Below are positions 35,801-48,400 of a DNA stretch of 64,000 nt, in pieces. The stretch lies in assembly GCF_932526225.1 (NCBI RefSeq), contig NC_064036.1, positions 9,183,519-9,247,518 on the forward strand, read 5' to 3'. This stretch comes from Nematostella vectensis (Eukaryota > Cnidaria > Anthozoa > Actiniaria > Edwardsiidae). How positions within the stretch are numbered: position 1 is the stretch's first letter; each line of letters opens with the position of its first letter. Under the pieces are notes generated by a model. The model was not told where the DNA came from, did not search any database, and worked only from the letters and a program-made list of their open reading frames with translations. The position numbers and the translations under genes are program-made.

Positions 35801-38800
35801 AACAACGTCATGGAGATAGACGCCGCCCGTCGTGTAATGTACACCATCCAAGGGTGAAGGATAAGAAAAAAAAAAAAAAAAAGACATGAATGCTGACCTC
35901 CAACAGGACGCAATGTCCACAGAGGAGCTGGAGACTATAGCCCTCCGTGACCGTCATATAGAACCTGTGTTCGAAGGGGTGTACCCCTCGGACCTTCTAC
36001 CAACCACTATCCCTGAGAATGGGTATGGCTACTCAGCATACATCATGAACACTGACCCTAGTGGCAGACCTGGCACCCACTGGCTAGCAGCCTTCTTCAC
36101 ACCAGACCGTTGTGAGTGGTTTGACAGTTTTGGGTTTGGTCCTGAGGCCTACGGAAAAGTAATGGTAGACTTTTGCGCCTTGCGCCCCCGGCTGGTGACG
36201 AACCCACACCGTCTCCAAGCTTTAAACTCAGCCGTGTGCGGACAGTATTGCCTATTCTTCCTGTACCACCGTACCCGCGGAGTTACCTTAAGGGAGATCG
36301 TCTCAAAGTTTGGTAGTCAGTATAATTGGAACGACCAAGTAGTGTGTTCGTTTGTGCACGATCTAGTTTGTCATGGCGCTGGTAGGGACTGTGCCCAACG
36401 CAGACGATGCCCTTGGCGCCAATGCGCTGTGAAACAACACCATTTAGTGCTAGGCGATAGTAACAATAACAATAGCAATAATAATAATAATTATAACAAT
36501 CACAACCTATGGATGTGGCCCTAGTGTAGAATACAATACAATACTACAATAAAAAAACATGTAATGGGTACCCTGTGTCTTGACTCATTATTCCCCATCG
36601 CTTATATATACTGGTGAGGGTAAAAAGTGGACGGCACTAGATCCCTCAGCCACCCCAGGATGGAGGACCGACGGTTCCGTTGCCCGTGTGCCATTATGGT
36701 AGTTGGCCCAAGTCAATCAGGAAAAACTACATGGGTGCAGAGTTTGTTACGGCAAGCCCCTATGGCTTTTGACAAACGGTTCCATAAAATAGTTTGTTGT
36801 TACGGGCAGTGGCAACCCAAGTACGATTGGCTGCAGAAAAAACTAGGGGTTGAGTTCCACCAAGGGCTGCCTGACTCTGTCACTGACCTGTTTGGGGAGC
36901 ACGACACCCCTGGTCTACTCATCATAGACGACCTGATGGACCAAATCGATAGGGCTTTGAAAATCTTCACCCAAGAGTCCCACCACCATGACATCACAAC
37001 TATATTTATCTCACAGAACCTATTCCCCGGGGGAAAATCACGCACCGCTTCGATCAATAGCCATTTCTTTGTGTTGTTCAAGGACCCTAGGAACAAGTTA
37101 GGGATACGTACGTTAGCGCAGCAAGCATTCCCGGGACAATTAGACTACGTTATGGATGCTTACGATCAAGCCACTAAAGACCCTTATAGTTGTCTGTTGG
37201 TCGACTTCCACCAAACAACCCCTGACAACCTTCGCCTCCGCTCCAACATCCTACCAGAGCAGTCCCCCATGTACGCCTACTTCCCCAAAAACTCTAGGGG
37301 TAAGGATGCATATATAGAGGGGGAGAATGGGTGTACTACCTCAGTCAACGATGCCCAACGTAAGAGGAAGAGGTCCAAGGGGAGGGTGGACCCCAGCGAC
37401 CCGAATACGACCCACGGCAAGCGCAAGGCGCAAGCCCGCGGAGTACACCCGCGCCAGGTACAGGGCTGAGGCACGGTACAACAAACGCCTTGGGTTGGAG
37501 CCACCAACACCCCCTAGCGGAGTTACCCCCCTCTCCTCATCTAGCAAGTCGTCAACACCACCACCATCGTCACCGCGATCATGGACCCAGTTTGCACCAC
37601 GAACACTCTCGCGGTACAGCAGCAAACGCTCAGGGCCAGGACCATTATTGTCATCAGCATCATCATCATCATCACCACATCCGCAGCCATTACCAACACC
37701 ACTCAACACAGCTCTCCCATCACTCTCCCCCTTAGCATCATCGACCCCAGCCAATCTGCCCCAATCGACCTCCCCCCTGGGGGTACCCCCCACTTGGGCT
37801 GGTTATTCAGGCCTATCGGATGCGTCACTAGCGCTTTCCCCCGAGAGAGTATACAGTGAGCCTGGCAGAAAGCGGCAAAAGAAAGTAAAGACACCAAAAC
37901 GGGCGTCCAGTGCCGCAGGGCGCGCTCATCATAAGAAGAAATCACCACCACAGGGAGGTGTTCTCCAACGATTCCTGGGTTGGGGGAGGGCAAACCCACT
38001 ACCCAGCCCCGAAGCAACTGCGATTGCCAATACGACGGTGGACCAAAGCCAGTTACGCTCGCCTGGGAGCTATGGGTCACCTACCACATTCTCAGCGATA
38101 AGACCACTAGGGTCACATGGTTCCACGATCCGTACACCCTCCACACCCTCCAGGAGTACCTCTCGTAGGGGGTCAAGGCGCAGAGCTGGGGGGAGTGGAG
38201 GAGGTGGAGGTGGAAGTGGAGGTAGTGGTGGCAGTGGCGGTAGTGGTGGTAGAGGAGGGAGGAGAAGGGGTGGAGGAGGGAGAGGTGGAAGAGCGACCAC
38301 AACAACAAGAAAGTGCGTCACCCAAAAGAGACGTCGCGCAGATGGGACCAATGTCACCAAAACAAAGTGCGTCACCACCCAACGTGTAGACAACCAACAA
38401 GTTGGTGGCGGTGTTGGTAGAGTTGGCAGTGCTGCAAATAACCCACCATGGAGATCCGTTTGGGTGTGAAAAAACTCATAAATAACAAGCGACAAACACC
38501 ACAACACCATTCCACTATGAGACGCCGTGTGAGAAAGAGCCGTTGTACTAGGTTGAGGGGGAGAGTGTGTAAGAAAAGGGGTGGACCCCGTCGCTACAGA
38601 CAGAGGGGCAGGGGTACGCAGCGTGGTAGGGGCATGCAGCGTGGGCCCCAAGATTACATCGGTGCTATGTACGATACTGTAAAAACCCTCATGGGTAAAT
38701 GACCCCAATCACTCGACCATGGTATTGAGAAAGAGCGGACGCTTCGCGAGAAGACGCACCAAACGTGTTACACGCGTCAGAAGGGGAAGACATACACGTA

Positions 38801-41800
38801 GGGGAGTGTACGCTGGTAAAACGGTGCAGCATGGTGGGCGTTACCGGAAACTCTGGGTGACAGGGCGTGAATTGGATAGGATTGACCCTGCATGGTTGTA
38901 GCTACCCTATAAAAAAAGGGGAGGTACTCCATCGGTACCATTCCACCATGTCACGCCGGTTGAAGAGGAACGCTAAGTTCCTGAATGACCTTTCTATCAG
39001 CAAAGGTAGAACAAGGCAATACCTCCTAAAAAAAGCCTCTGGTGAGCAAGTAAACGCATTGGGTGAGATTGCCCACAACCTGCTAAGAGGCAACGTCCCC
39101 CTCAGCAAAGTACAACGGAGCAAACTAAGCGTCCACAAACACAGGCTACGTACCCTAGCAAACAAGAGACTACCAGCAAGGGAGAGGAAAAAAATGCTCG
39201 TAAGCCAACGTGGGGGATGGGCTATTCCACTCCTACTAGGAGCCCTAGGAGGTACCGCAGGGGTACCCCTGGTCCAGAAACTCATCGGGAAAATATAAAT
39301 AAGGCTAAGGGGTAACCACACCACCCAGTCTACCCAAGATAGTCACCATGTCAACACAAAAAGGGGGAGCCTACCGTATGGCATTGGTGCCTGAGCATAT
39401 GGCAAACCTACTGGTAACCAAAGAGAAGGTTACCATGGCACCACAGCTGCAGATTGTGGCACGGTTGGACAAAGATATACAGAGGATCCTAAACAACAAA
39501 ACATTACCATTGGAGGTAAAAGTACGCCTCTACAACACAGCACTGACGCAATGGTTAGATTGGATCCAACAAGCCAAGGAGAGTGAAAAGGGTAGAAGTA
39601 AAGAGACTGATACCCGGCTTACGTCCCCCCTTGGTCTCCCCTCACCACCAAGCAGGTCACCAAGCACACCCTTCGCACGTAGCAAACTGACCTTACCAAC
39701 ACCACCCTATAGCACACCAAGGACCACAAGACCAAAAGCCAAAAAGTCAGCTGAGAGTGTAAGAAGACAGATAGCAAAAACAATAGAGAGATGGGACGAT
39801 CTTTGAAAGAGTTGTGACAACACGCTGTAATACACTGTTCTCTTTTTTTCTTCTTTAATAGCAATAAAAACACCTTAATACATGTGTACTGTAGTGACCC
39901 TTACTAGTAGGTCCTAGTTAGTTCAAGTAGGCTCTTCTTCTTTCCCCCTACCCCCTCCCTTACAACACCCGCGCCCCCACACACAGGGTGGGTACATTTC
40001 CATATCTTATTACACTCCTCTACATCCTTTTGGAGGTTATAGCACTCCATCCGTTTGTCGTACTCAAGACAGCTCTCAGGGTCGGTAAACATGCACACAC
40101 GCCGTTGGTTGGTTCTCAACCACTTGCCAAACAGATAGACCTCAGCCTTGGGGCAGTGCTTGGGGGTGTCGGAGAAGGCGGAGTAAAGATGATGTCCACA
40201 TGCCTTCTCGTGAGCACCCGTCATAAAGCTCACGTGCATGTTGCTGTAGTGCTCATGCAACTCTTGGTACTTGGGACAACCAAACACTTCCAAGTTCACG
40301 AAAGGAATGCTAAGGTCCATAAGGAGCCGACGCTCGCAGCTACCACCCTTGTACCCAACAATTCCCCCTTGACCGTAGAAATCGTACCACCCTTTGACGA
40401 CACGCCCCAGCTCAGCGTGAGGGATGCTGGAGCCAGCTGTAAGGTCAAACTTCAGCCCTGTGACATTTTGCGTGACATAGCGTGCTACCCTCCTGTCTTT
40501 TTGGGAGAGCTCGCTGTACCTCATAGGGAAGGTGAAGTGTCTGCCAATCACCTCGTCATTGTGATGAAAGAACCCCACCTCCTTGCAATGGAACACGCCA
40601 TTCACATAAAACCCATCCTCGTCGAGGATACATGTAATGCTCTGGAAGACACCCTCTTGCGCAACACATGGCTCAAAGGGACCACGGAGCGTGTCGTAGA
40701 AAGGCCCACGCAGTACATAATTGGTGTAGTCCAATACGCCTGGTATCATTCCCCACTGTTCCCATCCACTGACCCATCTTCCACTCTCTTGCTCTCCACT
40801 GGGATCTTTCCCTGTAGCCATTCCGTAAATTCCCAACACAATAAGGAGAAAGTGATACGTGCGCCAAAAAAGAGACCAACCCCAAACGAACACCCTCTGA
40901 CGAACGAGGTGAAAGCTTCCTCCCACACTGGCGCCATGGATGCACAAAGAAACGCGTTAATAAACCCTCACCCTTTTATATATATAGGTTGGAAACACCC
41001 TCACAAACCAATCAGCATCGATGTACAATACTGCCCAATCACACACTTTGTTATATCACAAAAGAAACACCTAAACCAATAAGAGAGTAGTACCCAAAAC
41101 TCTAGGCCAATCACAGCACACTTCCCCATAAAACGTCAGAGCTGACGTCACCCCACAAGCGTATAAATTGCAGCACTCACCCTGAGATACTCTCACACTA
41201 GCACAACTATGGCTAGGACATCTCACCTAGAGCCTCTCACCAAAAAGTTCTGCGAACTAGCAAAGGACACCGACGACTCTGAGAGGTTGGCGTGTATCAT
41301 TTGCCAAGACGACAGGGAGACCAGTAACACATCCCTCACCCTATTGAGCCGTCTACCCTGTTGTAGACAACCATGCCACCAACAATGCTTCTGGAAATGG
41401 ATACACACCCATCGCACCGAACGTATCACATGCCCACACTGTAGGTACGTCTACCCAGATACAACAAGAGGGGTGGTCTTATGGGTCGACAGTAACTTTA
41501 AACCCACGTACACAGACCACCCAGCGGAGCAAATCATCGTGGAGGAGAAGACCAAAATACAACCGGCCTTCGACCGGTTCAAACAATTCATGGCACTTTA
41601 CCCTGCCCACTACAGAAGTCGTTTCTTCATTGGGGTACTGTGCAGGGAATGTGACCCTATAGCCCAAAAAATATGCGAAAAGGAAGACCGCCACGACTTC
41701 GAGCTCCCTCTCTTGCTCCCACGCCGCTCCATAAGCACCTTCTCCCATCAATACAACAACCAAATCACTAAGTACGGTGAGTGGCTTTGGGAAGTAGATG

Positions 41801-42401
41801 CCAATAACGAGTACCATTGGCTCAGGGAGGACATCACACCACCGCCACCCCCCGAGGGGCACGACAAAAGAGCCCAATACGAAAGCGATAGGGTTGCCTT
41901 CATGGAAAACGTTGACAACTCACTCTTCCACCCGCAATCCTACGTCCATGCTTTCAAAGATTCCTACGCTGCGTGGGCCTTAGATTTACCAACCGGTAAA
42001 TGGGTTTGGGAAACCTACGATGCCACCTTTGTGGTACCACCGCCCCCTTACTCCCACTTTCTATGGGAGAGGTACGCACAGGACCCTATAGGATGGTGTG
42101 CACGCGACCACCCCTGGAGCCGTGACTACACGGAACAAAACGATGGTATCCTCAACAGCGACGAAACGATGGCTGAGGAGGAAGAGGAGGAGGAGGAAGA
42201 AGACAACTCACTACTCCACTCACTACTCAACCCCCCCACCACTTGGGCTGAACGCTATGGGGAGGACGAGGACGAGGTGGAAGACGACGAAGGGGTATTA
42301 TACGCCAACCAACCAGCCAACCCACAACACTCGCGCAGATCCCAACGGTATCGTGCCAGACAAATAGCCCAAGCCCTAATGCAAGTACGCGCAGATTACC
42401 A

Positions 42402-42455
<54 letters not shown>

Positions 42456-45400
42456 CGAAACCGAAGAGGTGGATAGAGAGGCAGCTACACGGACACCATC
42501 GCCCAACGAGCAACAGGTGATACAAGAGAATAATAAACGACTAACACGTCTAGTTTGGATAATAAACTCGGTGGGGGGATCACTAATAATACTACTAGTA
42601 CTACTATTGGTGTTGCTGGGGTAAGAACACAACTAACACATTACTCCCCCCTGCAGGTTGTGAGCGATGTACGGAACAGCGAACAAGTTGTCTACAACCT
42701 ACGCAGGGGGAGGACGATACGCCCCTTCCCCACTAACCAACAAAGAACAAGACAACTCAGAAGACAGCCATCACCCACACGTGTACGGACACCCACGGCC
42801 CAAAGCACTGAAGAAACCAGTCAAAACCTGGCGCAACTTAGCCTATTGCAGCGTAGGGGACATCCACCTCTCCCGCGACTACGCTTGCGCCTGACGCGCC
42901 TGACGCCACCACAACCACCACAACCACCACAACCACAACACCCAGACCAACAAGGACCAGAGGTACAGTCACAGATGGAAGCAAACAACGCACGTAATAT
43001 AATGGAGCGTATGTCAGTAAACCACCCAACCTCCCGTCCCTCTTTTGTAGACCCAAGAATCTACGAACAGGTCAGAGCCCACATAGACGCAGTGGTACAA
43101 CGCCGTCTGAATTCCGTAGAGTCCCCCGCACAGATCACACACCTCCCAACGGAAGAAGAGATAGAGGAGTTCCAGCGCTTTAGTCTAGGACTGATAATGG
43201 ACACTTACTACGAATAAGGGGTAGCTAAAAAAGTAGTTTTGTAAACAAGACAACTCTCTCTCTTTACTATATCCTTTTTTATTAAAAAATTGCACAAACT
43301 GCTACAAGCATAAGACTAGTGTCCTCTATTTCTCACAAAAAAACACCCTACTCATCGTTGTAGGGGTATGTATCCACTATGCCTAGGGCAACCTGGCGTA
43401 TTAGGTGAAAAACAGCCTCCTTCGTCTTCTCTCCCCTTCTTATCAGCTCTGGTGTGTTCGTATTGCCATCCACCCAATCTTGCATCATCTCTATCAACTC
43501 ATCTGGGGTGAGGAGAGCAAGTACCGCTCCAATATAATTCTTGATACCATGTGGTGGTTGGGATACCCTCAGCGCTGTATTCAGTAGTTTGGTACCAAAC
43601 CAAATGGCGTCAGTAGCCTTCGACTTAACGTGGTCGAAACACTTGACCCAGCGTTGCCTATAGAGGTTTGGGTTTGTGAAGTAGCTCTCGTTTGCACCGG
43701 ACTTAAACATGAGTGCGTCAACGGCGGTAGCCATCACCTTGTAGATGTAGAAATTGGTGGCTTGCACCAGTTTGTTGGCATCACGGGCGTCAGGCATCTC
43801 GAACGTTACCCCTTTCTTGCTGGCCTCACCCTCCTTCTTCACCTTATCGATGGGAATATTGAGAGGGATGTTAGGGATGTTCAAAAAGGTTGGGCGGACC
43901 ACTTCTGGTAACCCCGTGCACTCCCATGGGTTCATGCAACGGCAGGTAGCGGCGCTCCCATTGCTCAGTGCCGCTTGGTAGTCCTCCTCCAACGACTTCG
44001 CACGTTGTGCGCTCCTCTCCTTGTACGCTGCGACGTCCTCCTTTCTTATCTTTGACCACTCCTCCCAGTCGAAGTCCTTACCCCACACGCCCACGTGCTC
44101 CATCCACGCTCCTAGCTCCACATTCACCTCCTTCTCGAGCTCTTTCTCACCCCAAGGGTTCTCCAAGCTCCTCTCCGCTTTCAGTGCTTCCCTGACTAGG
44201 CGCTTCTCCTTTGTCTCTGGCTCTCCCCCATGGTGCTTAGTAATATGCGTCTCGGCCATTTTCTTCTCAACATCCATTACATAGGTCTTTGACATTTCTT
44301 TTTTCTCTCAGGTGTGCGAGGTAGCTTTCGTGTCACTACGTTGCGCCGTTATATCCTTTTCCCGCGCTGACGTCACCGTGTTGTCGCGCGCGCGGGAGCC
44401 AATCCCGACCCCGCGTGACGTCACACCCCTAACCAGATATCTCCATTCCCATTGGCTAACACCACCTGTGACGTCACACACCAGACCATATATCCACCAA
44501 TCAGAATCGAGCTTGACCACCCCTCCCTAGCTGACCAAAACCTGACCAAATATACGTATGATACTACTAATTACGCCTCTATTTTATTACGCCTCGCGAG
44601 TATAAATAACCCACTATAAAACGTCTTGTGTGTATTAATAACGCCGCTATATTACGCCCCTTTCGCGGTATGAATAACATCTCAATATATCACATCTCCC
44701 GCGTATGAATAACGCCTCTATATAATACCTCTCCCGAGTATGAATAAGGCCTCTATATATATTACCTCTCCCGCGTATGAACATAAAAATATGCACAAAA
44801 AAACGCAACTAGCTTACGCTCTTTTAATTGACTAATGCCAATAGATTAAATAAATATTTCTGTCTTTTCCTTTCAGATGGAACCCGTTTCAAATCTCGAG
44901 AAAAGAGGCAGAAGACCTGCTTCTGAACTCAGACCCCGGTTCTTTCGTGTTTTCCCATGATCTTGCATCTGAACTCTTCATATCTTTAAGGTAAAAGTAT
45001 TTCTAAAGAATATTTTGATTGTTTACTAAGTAAATAGTATTTAAAATCGAACTATTAGTAGACTCCTTCGCAGTCCCCAGCAGTCTACGGGTGGGGAGCG
45101 TTGTGCGACTGCGAAGGAGTCTATTGGATAATTAAGCCTAGATCTTATATTTTTTCTACTTTATATATACTTGAAATAAATGACATGACAGCTATAAATA
45201 TAGAGCTGAAGTCTGAACATGAAAGTAAACGCCCGCTTCAAATAAGCGCTTCAGCCACTCCCCCCGTCAGAATATCAAATGGTCTATCCCTAATAGAGTC
45301 AAAGACAGATATTTGCCATGTAAGACCCTATTCCCTTCCCTCCCCAGAATCCGCTTGATCCTTATGATTGTCATCTTCCTAGTAGTGTTGGCAAGTACGT

Positions 45401-48400
45401 GTGTCATCACGCCATCATGTCACGTGATCACGGGTACTATATCGGAGCCATGAGGTTTGAAAGCGTCGGTGACGTCATCGCATACTACAAGGAGCATCCC
45501 CTGGGGGAGGTGACGCTTACTGAAGAGGTAAAATGTTACGCTTACTGAAGAGGTCAAATGTTACACTTACTGAAGAGGTAGAGTGTTACGCTTACTGAAG
45601 AGGTAAAATGTTACGCTTACTGAAGAGGTCAAATGTTACACTTACTGAAGAGGTCAAATGTTACACTTACTGAAGAGGTGGAGTGTTACGCTTACTGAAG
45701 AGGTAAAATGTTACGCTTACTGAAGAGGTAAAATGTTACGCTTACTGAAGAGGTCAAATGTTACGCTTACTGAAGAGGTCAAATGTTACGCTTACTGAAG
45801 AGGTCAAATGTTACGCTTACTGAAGAGGTCAAATGTTACGCTTACTAAAGAGGTAAATTGCTACGCTTACTGAATGGGTAAAAAGTTACGCTTACTGAAG
45901 AGGTAAAATGAAATACTAATGATAGCTTTATCTCAGGCGCGTAAGAATTTCAAATACTTAGCTTTTTCCATATAAAACCTAATATATAGATTTAGGCACT
46001 GCCTAAAAGCGGAGCCAACATTGAACACCTTTTGTGTTGACTGATCGAGGTATTTTGGGGGGATCTAGGATCTTGCTCTTTACTGAGATTTATTTATTGT
46101 ACCAACCAAATGGATCCAGGCCTTATTCAGTAACTTAAATTATGGAGTACATCAAAGTTAACAAACACAATTCCTGGTGTGGATATGGCTGTCAAAGTTG
46201 TCAAGAGTCTTAATGGTAAATTCTTATGTCCCATCATAGAAGTTCCATTATGAATATTTTTTAATCAAAACAATACTCTGACAAGCTTTGCCCTTGTGCA
46301 GAATATGTCATGGATGTAACAGCATTCCAAAGATTCAAAATAATATATTTAGACTGTTTAGATGCCATACTGTAATTTTTATGTATTGATTTAGTGGCGA
46401 TTCTCTCCTTCATTGGACCAAATATTCGGGAAAATGTCTGGAAATTAAAATACAAAAATATATCTCCTTTCATGCATTACATATTGGTGCACCCCACTTT
46501 ACCATATAGTGGCCTTGTTGTTGGTGTCCTACTCCCAAATGAATGCAATGAAGAAAGACAGATTGATTTTGGAAGCAAATCCTATAAAAACATCCAAGGC
46601 ATCACTGACAGTGCTAAAATGCTAACTTCTAATTTCAAACCAAACCCATTTATTGATCTTTGTTTAAAGTAGATAGTCGACGGGAGAGGAGATATAAAGG
46701 AAATTGACTCAACTTGAAAGGTTTGTTGAAAAAAATATAACAGTAATGAAAATAATTTGATTGGGCATTTCTTGACATTTCCCCTTTCCCATCATCTTAA
46801 CCCTTTCACCACCACAGGCCTCTAAAGAGGCCAAGTCTATGACAAGCAAGCTATGTGAACAGAATTCTATTATTGAAAAAGAACAAGGTTGTTGCTAGTG
46901 TTAAAAAATTTAAGTATCTTGCCCTAAAAAAACCCTTCCCCTTAATAAAAGTTCCATTAATGTACATTTGTAAAGCTACATTCTGACAAGCTTTGTCCTT
47001 GCGAAGAACAAGTAATGGATGAAACAGGATTTCAAAGAGGGAATATAGTGTCAGACACAATTTTAGATAAGATGTAATACAGAAGTTTTAATGTACAATT
47101 TTAAGTGGTGATTTTCCATCCCAATGGGAATTAATATCTACAAATGTACATCCATTAATGCATTATATTTTGGTGTTTTGAGATACCCTAGATCCAACTA
47201 TTCCAATGAAATAAATCTAAACCTCTAAAATAAATGTAATGGGAAAGAGACTTGGAGAGAAAATCCTAAAAAAGAAGATATAAGTGAAGGTACTAAATGA
47301 AAATTTCTAATTTAAAAATCAAATCTGTTCATTTATTTTTGGTGTAGAGGGGAAATAGCAAAGAGCATCAATTGCATAAAAATAGTCAACAGGGAGAAGG
47401 AAAAGGAAGAAATATGACTCTTCTTTAAATGTTTGTAAAGAAAATATAATAACAATAATGTGATAATTATATTCAGTACTTTTCTAAAATATCCCCTTTC
47501 CCATTATCTTTAAGTTGATAGAAAACTGTTTTCTTTACAGATTTATTATTTAAAAAGCAAAAGTTTGTTTTTAGTTTTATATAATATAAGTATCTTGTTC
47601 TAAAAAAAACCTATTAAGTGTGTACTGCTGAATCACATAGTAATGCCCTAGTCATTTGAGCCCCCTCCCTTATGGTCCTGGGGAAGTCAGGGGTTAATGT
47701 GGGGTTTTAGATTACTTTTTAACCAGAATATATCAAGAGGGGTGGTGGTATTGACTGTTTTTGACTCTTAACTTGGAAACAGGCTTTTATTTAAGTCTTT
47801 CCTGGGACCATGTGTGTGGGGGTATCAAATGACTAGTGAATAAAGACTCCCTACTGTTATCTTTCGAGACATGGTTTTCAATTCTCATGTCTTCCAGTCT
47901 TTAGCATTCATCTTGGCCCTCAGGTAGTCCCTGGTTCATAAAAGAGTGACATTTCTTTCAAAACAATCTTTTCATTAAGACACTTATAATCTGACTAATT
48001 TACACAACTATTTGTAAAAAATAAATAAACACATTAGATGCAAGACGAAGACAATAACAACAATACATGTTGGCAATAGGGGTTGAATTTTGTTGTTTTT
48101 ATCCTCGGTAAAGAAATTTTCCCTTAAGTTGAAAAAGTTGCTGTATCTTCTAAGGATATGTATCTTTTTAGTACTAAGAGCACAGGATATTAAGACAAGA
48201 ATGGTCTTCTTTAGCAGTATATGACAAATGCAACACGGTATTGGTTAGCCTTTATGAAATATTTCAACACAATCAAGAATAAAGATGGAACAGAAAATGT
48301 CAAAACAAAAGGTGTTATGCTCAAATAATTTGATTCCTAAGTTAAGTACTCGCATTCTCAAAGCAAACATAAAGGACAACAAATAGCCCAATAACTGTCA

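Larger units (their letters stand above)
22855..44568. mobile_element. Complete Polinton/Maverick (adintovirus-like) element, 21,714 bp
   Basis: Bounded by 220-bp inverted repeats starting AGTAGT and ending ACTACT, with a 6-bp target duplication. It contains the defining Polinton set: protein-primed PolB, retroviral-type integrase, adenain-like protease, FtsK/HerA-type packaging ATPase, double-jelly-roll MCP and minor capsid proteins, plus accessory genes. Core frames are open and the TIRs are identical by direct reading, so the copy is young and possibly mobile or still able to form particles (inference). It is inserted in intron 1 of a host SH2 gene. Confidence 0.97.

Noticed and set aside
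38070-38708. 212-codon minus-strand Pro-rich frame
   Set aside because: Antisense of Gly-rich coding sequence; Pro runs are complements of GG codons.
39988-41082. 364-codon plus-strand open frame
   Set aside because: Antisense to the exonuclease-like gene, begins with GTG, crosses the divergent promoter and has no domain content.
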